A stretch of DNA of 64,000 nucleotides from JASEJA01 sp038872535 (GTDB taxonomy: Archaea; Thermoproteota; Bathyarchaeia; Bathyarchaeales; Bathycorpusculaceae), in contig JAVZJY010000002.1 in the NCBI GenBank assembly GCA_038872535.1, forward strand, positions 31,765 through 95,764, written 5' to 3'. Shown here one piece after another: positions 60,870 to 64,000 of the stretch. The first letter of the stretch is position 1; every line of letters begins with the position of its first letter. The notes under the pieces are model-generated. The model ran no database searches. It had not been told where the DNA came from and worked only from the letters and a program-made list of their open reading frames with translations. A program made the position numbers and the translations under genes.

Positions 60870-61445
60870 ATGACCACCAATGAGATTATACCACCGCAGC
60901 TGTCACTGTTTAAAGACGAGAAAATTGTAATGACGCTGCGGAGGCGTTACGCTTCCATATTCACATCCATAATATCCTTCATTGCAACAGCATTTTTAAT
61001 AAGCATAGGTTCCATAATTAGAGATATTGCCCAATACGCCCAGTCTTTGGAGGCTTTCTTTTGGATTTTCATCTACCTAATCATAATTGGGTTTGCATGT
61101 TTCTTTGCTTTGATGGCTTTGGTTGGATACTTTTACGTTCAAGGGCACCTTTATATTCTAACTAATCGCCGCATCATACTATTTAGAAAATTCATCACAA
61201 TTTCAGTTAGAGAAATCGCCTATTCGGAAATAACAGATTTAATTCTCAATCAGGGTCCAATAGCCAGAATCCTCAACTATGGCTCCATAACCCCTCTAAG
61301 CCCAGGCGTCAGAGGATTTTACGCTATGCCATATCCATACATGAGACGTTCTTCATATTCTAGGGTAGAGCTTAAAGATATCGGTCAACCTTCAAAAGTT
61401 ATGAATGAATTGTTCACCTTGGTTCGTTTTCACAAGTCAGCCTAA
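60870..61445 (+). CDS. PH-domain (bPH2-like) membrane protein
   Basis: Same layout as its upstream neighbour: two helices (FTSIISFIATAFLISIGSII and AFFWIFIYLIIIGFACFFAL) and GHLYILTNRRIILFRKFITI in the bPH2 domain, with DLILNQGPIARILNYGSI in both proteins. The two diverge clearly elsewhere. They are probably subunits or duplicates acting together at the membrane. Confidence 0.78.
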   Translation: MTTNEIIPPQLSLFKDEKIVMTLRRRYASIFTSIISFIATAFLISIGSIIRDIAQYAQSLEAFFWIFIYLIIIGFACFFALMALVGYFYVQGHLYILTNRRIILFRKFITISVREIAYSEITDLILNQGPIARILNYGSITPLSPGVRGFYAMPYPYMRRSSYSRVELKDIGQPSKVMNELFTLVRFHKSA

Positions 61446-61462
61446 AACTTGGACATCGAAGG

Positions 61463-61472
61463 TTTTAAATAT
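61463..61472 (+). promoter_or_regulatory. TATA box for rps15
   Basis: TTTTAAATAT is about 41-50 bases upstream of the S15 ATG at 61513, giving a predicted leader of about 15-20 bases. Confidence 0.45.
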
Positions 61473-61512
61473 TCGTCTGACCTCGCTCATACCACGCTTA
61501 AAGGGAACAAAA

Positions 61513-61953
61513 ATGCCAAAACAGGAAAAGGGAAAAGCCCACCAAATAAGACCAGTCAGCAAACGTCCTCCAAGCTGGTGCAAATATCAGCCAGAGGAGG
61601 TGGAAGCATTAGTGATTAAATTGGCAAAAGAGGGACATCCACCAAGCCGAATAGGAACAATCCTCAGAGATCAATACGCAATCCCACTCGTAAAGCCTAT
61701 AACAGGAAAAACAATAACAAAAATCCTTAAAGATGCGGAACTTGCACCAGCCATGCCAGAAGACTTAGCAAACATGCTGAAAAAGGCCGAAAGCCTTGCC
61801 ACACACTTGGAAAGAAATAAGAAGGACTTGCATAATAAGAGGGCACTTCAAGTTTTAGAGGCAAAAATTCACAAACTCTCACGCTACTACAAACGTGAGG
61901 GGGTTCTGCCGCAGAACTGGAAATACGAGCCAAAAATAGCTTCCATAACCTAA
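61513..61953 (+). CDS. rps15: 30S ribosomal protein S15 (uS15)
   Basis: The 146-residue archaeal/eukaryotic-length S15 has WCKYQPEEVEALVIKLAKEG near residue 23, GTILRDQYAIPLVK, and a C-terminal basic helix (KRALQVLEAKIHKLSRYYKR). ATG 61513 is chosen because upstream in-frame sequence overlaps the PH gene; AGGGAAC is 4-5 bases upstream. It heads the common archaeal group S15-RecJ-Pcc1. Confidence 0.95.
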   Translation: MPKQEKGKAHQIRPVSKRPPSWCKYQPEEVEALVIKLAKEGHPPSRIGTILRDQYAIPLVKPITGKTITKILKDAELAPAMPEDLANMLKKAESLATHLERNKKDLHNKRALQVLEAKIHKLSRYYKREGVLPQNWKYEPKIASIT

Positions 61954-61989
61954 TTGATCATCTCATCCATTTGCTGATACAGTTTAAAT

Positions 61990-61999
61990 CTTTAAATAA
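61990..61999 (+). promoter_or_regulatory. TATA box for the RecJ-like gene
   Basis: CTTTAAATAA lies 29-38 bases upstream of ATG 62028. The predicted transcription start (near 62020) makes a GTG at 62019 unlikely as start codon. Confidence 0.45.
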
Positions 62000-62027
62000 C
62001 TTAGCTTCTTAGCCTAAAGTGATTGCT

Positions 62028-63476
62028 ATGGCCGAAAAAGACTCTACAGCAGATTTTTTAAATTCCGCAGCGCGGGCAGCAGAAACCATTTTGGAAACTG
62101 TGAATGAAAATGAATTCATACAGGTTTTTTCACATTTAGACGCTGATGGAGTTGCTGCTGCTGGAATAATTGGAAAAGCATTGTTTAGACTTGATGCAAA
62201 ATTTCGAATCCGTATAACCCAATGGGTTGACGAAAAAATTTTTAACGAAATCCTTTCGGAAAAGCCCAAAATCATAATTTTATCCGACTTCGGAAGCGGC
62301 TACATTGAACTGCTAAACGATAAGCTTTCAAACTTTAAAATTGTAGTTTTGGACCATCACCAAATTGTGGGAGAAGAAAAACCAAATATTGTGCATGTGA
62401 ATCCACATTCGCATGGAATAGACGGCGCACGCGACATTAGCGGTGCTGGCGTGGCTTATTTTGTGGCTAAGGCCGTTGACAAGGAAAATGTTGATTTGGC
62501 GCCAATAGCTGTTGTCGGAGCCCTCGGAGATTTACAGGATAAATACGACCAGCGAAAACTTGGTGGAGTTAACGAAAAAATAGTTGAAGACGCAGTAAAC
62601 GCTGGACTTTTGACGGTTGAAAGAGATTTAATATTCTTTGGCAGAGAAACCCGTCCAATCCACAAAACCTTAGCTTCTACAACAAACCCCTTTATTCCAG
62701 GCATAAGCGGAGAAGAAGACAAAAGTTTGGCTTTTCTGGCAAGTTTAGATATCAAGCCGAAACACGGCGAACGATGGCGGGCTTTAAGAGACCTTTCAGA
62801 CGATGAGAAGAAAAGGCTGTGTTCCGCTTTAGCAGACTATTTGCTTTCAAAGGGGCTAAGATACGAAGTTGCAAATCTAATTGGACACGTTTACACCCTA
62901 AGCCATGAGGAACCTTGGACTCCGCTTAGGGATGCAAGGGAATTTGCCGTTTTATTAAATGCCACGGGACGTATGGAAAAACCCAGCCTTGGAGTTTCCA
63001 TTTGCATGGGCGACAGAGGCTCTGCCTTGGAAGAAGCAAACAGGGTTTTAGAAGAGTATAGAAGAACAATAAACAAGTATCTTGGATGGATAATGGAGAA
63101 AACTGAAAGGATGAAGGAAATGGAAAACATTTACGTCGTTTACGGCGAAAACTTCATAAACGAAAAAATTGTGGGCGCAATATCTTCTATACTTGCAACA
63201 AGCCTTCCAAACCCTGAAAAACCATTAATTGCATACGCTAACGTTGAAGAGGAAGCGTTGGCGAAATTCTCAGCAAGAACAATAGACATCGTGACGAACA
63301 AGGGCGTTAACCTAGGCGAAGTAATGCAAGCGGCAGCAGAGAAATTCTCAGGAAATGGCGGCGGTCACAATATTGCTGCTGGAGCACAAGTTCCCATAGA
63401 AAACGTTGACGCCTTCATTAATATTGTCAATGAACTGGTTGGAAAGCAATTGAGGGGTGAGAAAATTAGAAGCTGA
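62028..63476 (+). CDS. RecJ-like single-strand exonuclease (DHH/DHHA1; GAN-like)
   Basis: Archaeal RecJ family protein of about 482 residues. DHH motifs are HLDADGVAAAGIIGKALFRL near residue 40, ILSDFGSGY near 85, VLDHHQI near 110 and the DHHA1 end with GNGGGHNIAAGAQVP. The same family includes the GINS-associated nuclease GAN of replication. Overlaps pcc1 by 20 bases. The pair is conserved among archaea, linking tRNA modification to genome maintenance by position only. Confidence 0.9.
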   Translation: MAEKDSTADFLNSAARAAETILETVNENEFIQVFSHLDADGVAAAGIIGKALFRLDAKFRIRITQWVDEKIFNEILSEKPKIIILSDFGSGYIELLNDKLSNFKIVVLDHHQIVGEEKPNIVHVNPHSHGIDGARDISGAGVAYFVAKAVDKENVDLAPIAVVGALGDLQDKYDQRKLGGVNEKIVEDAVNAGLLTVERDLIFFGRETRPIHKTLASTTNPFIPGISGEEDKSLAFLASLDIKPKHGERWRALRDLSDDEKKRLCSALADYLLSKGLRYEVANLIGHVYTLSHEEPWTPLRDAREFAVLLNATGRMEKPSLGVSICMGDRGSALEEANRVLEEYRRTINKYLGWIMEKTERMKEMENIYVVYGENFINEKIVGAISSILATSLPNPEKPLIAYANVEEEALAKFSARTIDIVTNKGVNLGEVMQAAAEKFSGNGGGHNIAAGAQVPIENVDAFINIVNELVGKQLRGEKIRS

Positions 63477-63711
63477 AATAACCCTCGAGTATGAGAGTGA
63501 AGAATTCGCAAAAGCCATAGCAAGAGCTGTTTCGCCAGATAACTTTAAGACGCCAGCGGGATTATCCATTAAAACAACGAGAGAAAAGAACAAGGTAATT
63601 ACAAGAATAAGATGCAAAGGAAAACTTCCAACATTCATAGCCACAATTGACGATTTGCTCTTCTGCACATCAACCGCAGAAAAAACAATTCAGATAACAA
63701 AGAGACTTTAG
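63457..63711 (+). CDS. pcc1: KEOPS subunit Pcc1
   Basis: Dimerisation subunit of KEOPS, 84 residues. Starts with GTG 63457 (GGGGTGAG, with GAGGGG just upstream). The KH-like fold has VSPDNFKTPAGLSIKTTREK and a C-terminal DDLLFCTSTAEKTI segment. With kae1 and bud32, three of four KEOPS core genes lie within 6 kb; Cgi121 is absent from the window. Confidence 0.9.
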   Translation: MRKLEAEITLEYESEEFAKAIARAVSPDNFKTPAGLSIKTTREKNKVITRIRCKGKLPTFIATIDDLLFCTSTAEKTIQITKRL

Positions 63712-63871
63712 CCATATCACTTTCTCATTTTTGAAGTTCGATTTATGTTGCTTCGTTTGCAAAATTGATAGCTCCCCCATAGATTTTTGGAGAAATCGCC
63801 ATTTTTCGGAAAGGCAAAAATATTGATTTAAGCTAAGGTTAGAAGGTTATAGAAATAGTTGCGTGTAAAAG

Positions 63872-64000
63872 ATGCTTGACATCAAACTCATTCGTGAAAA
63901 ACCCGAATTTGTAAAAAACAATCTAATGAAGAGAGGAGACCCTGAAAACATAAGGATGTTAGATGCCTTGATTGAGTATGATGGAAAATGGCGGCAGAGT
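63872..64000 (+). CDS. serS: Seryl-tRNA synthetase, N-terminal part (cut by window edge)
   Basis: The first 43 residues (starting MLDIKLIREKPEFVKNNLMK) match the N-terminal coiled-coil arm of seryl-tRNA synthetase, of the bacterial/eukaryotic type rather than the methanogen-specific type. Catalytic motifs lie beyond the window. A TATA-like TTGATTTAAG lies around 63824-63833. Confidence 0.88.
   Translation, partial: MLDIKLIREKPEFVKNNLMKRGDPENIRMLDALIEYDGKWRQS

Noticed and set aside
1..64000. CRISPR arrays, insertion sequences and rRNA or tRNA genes
   Set aside because: No regularly spaced repeats, transposase motifs or rRNA or tRNA sequence patterns were found on either strand.

Overview
The window is chromosomal DNA from an archaeon of the TACK group, most consistent with Bathyarchaeia. 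The evidence is gene content: ribosomal proteins S15, S17e, S25e and S26e, RNA polymerase subunit K, a TFE-beta (RPC34-like) transcription factor with an Fe-S cysteine pattern, an archaeal histone, a thermosome, KEOPS genes (Kae1, Bud32, Pcc1), a proteasome beta subunit, a tetraether lipid synthase-type radical SAM protein and CofE. The lineage is inferred; no rRNA gene is present. I see no tRNA, rRNA, CRISPR array, integrase or insertion sequence. The sequence looks like a metagenome scaffold: it has three gaps of exactly 95 N, and two of them are flanked by near-identical 132-bp direct repeats that look like unmerged contig ends.

Layout. 1-7.7 kb: GMP synthase (cut by the left edge), two small unknown or regulatory genes, DUF1028-TPR, PyrF with a B3/4 protein, an EamA transporter, an HTH regulator, DUF72 and a family 4 uracil-DNA glycosylase. 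7.7-18 kb: an intergenic repeat, DUF1805, a CDP-alcohol phosphatidyltransferase, S26e, DUF4438, three tandem CBS-domain genes, dihydroorotase, a Mut7-C protein, a membrane protein, RpoK and the thermosome. 18-25 kb: threonine synthase, a three-subunit 2-oxoacid:ferredoxin oxidoreductase, a 2-hydroxyglutarate-oxidase-like flavoprotein and divergent etfBA. 25-27 kb: a type II restriction-modification pair preceded by the second copy of the intergenic repeat. 27-32 kb: an HD protein and a minus-strand operon hdrA-hdrC-hdrB-acyl-CoA dehydrogenase. 32-38 kb: an ACT-domain regulator divergent from trpB2-serK, then a DegT aminotransferase, a cyclic 2,3-diphosphoglycerate synthetase-like GTPase and a cyclophilin-like protein. 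38-43 kb: S25e, Tes, a TrmB regulator, histone, TatD and S17e. 43-50 kb: aminotransferase, glyoxylate/hydroxypyruvate reductase, glycerate 2-kinase, a ubiquitin-like modifier, CofE, an ECF S component, SAM hydroxide adenosyltransferase, NMN adenylyltransferase and Ogt. 50-58 kb: a frameshifted sugar isomerase, the proteasome beta subunit, AMMECR1, a glycosyltransferase, NadC, SpoIIM, an RNase H-like unknown, RlmE and TFE-beta. 58-64 kb: Kae1-Bud32-XTPase, two PH-domain proteins, S15-RecJ-Pcc1 and the start of seryl-tRNA synthetase.

How genes may work together (inference). SerK could supply O-phosphoserine to TrpB2 under the divergent ACT regulator. The 2-hydroxyacid oxidase could pass electrons to ETF, with its 2-oxoacid product going to the ferredoxin oxidoreductase. 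The acyl-CoA dehydrogenase in one operon with HdrABC suggests coupling of acyl-CoA oxidation to flavin-based electron bifurcation or confurcation. The aminotransferase, reductase and glycerate kinase can connect serine to 2-phosphoglycerate.

The most striking single observations are a proteasome beta subunit with Ala where the catalytic Thr1 should be, the trpB2-serK operon, the two-copy inverted intergenic element, and a one-base frameshift in the sugar isomerase.
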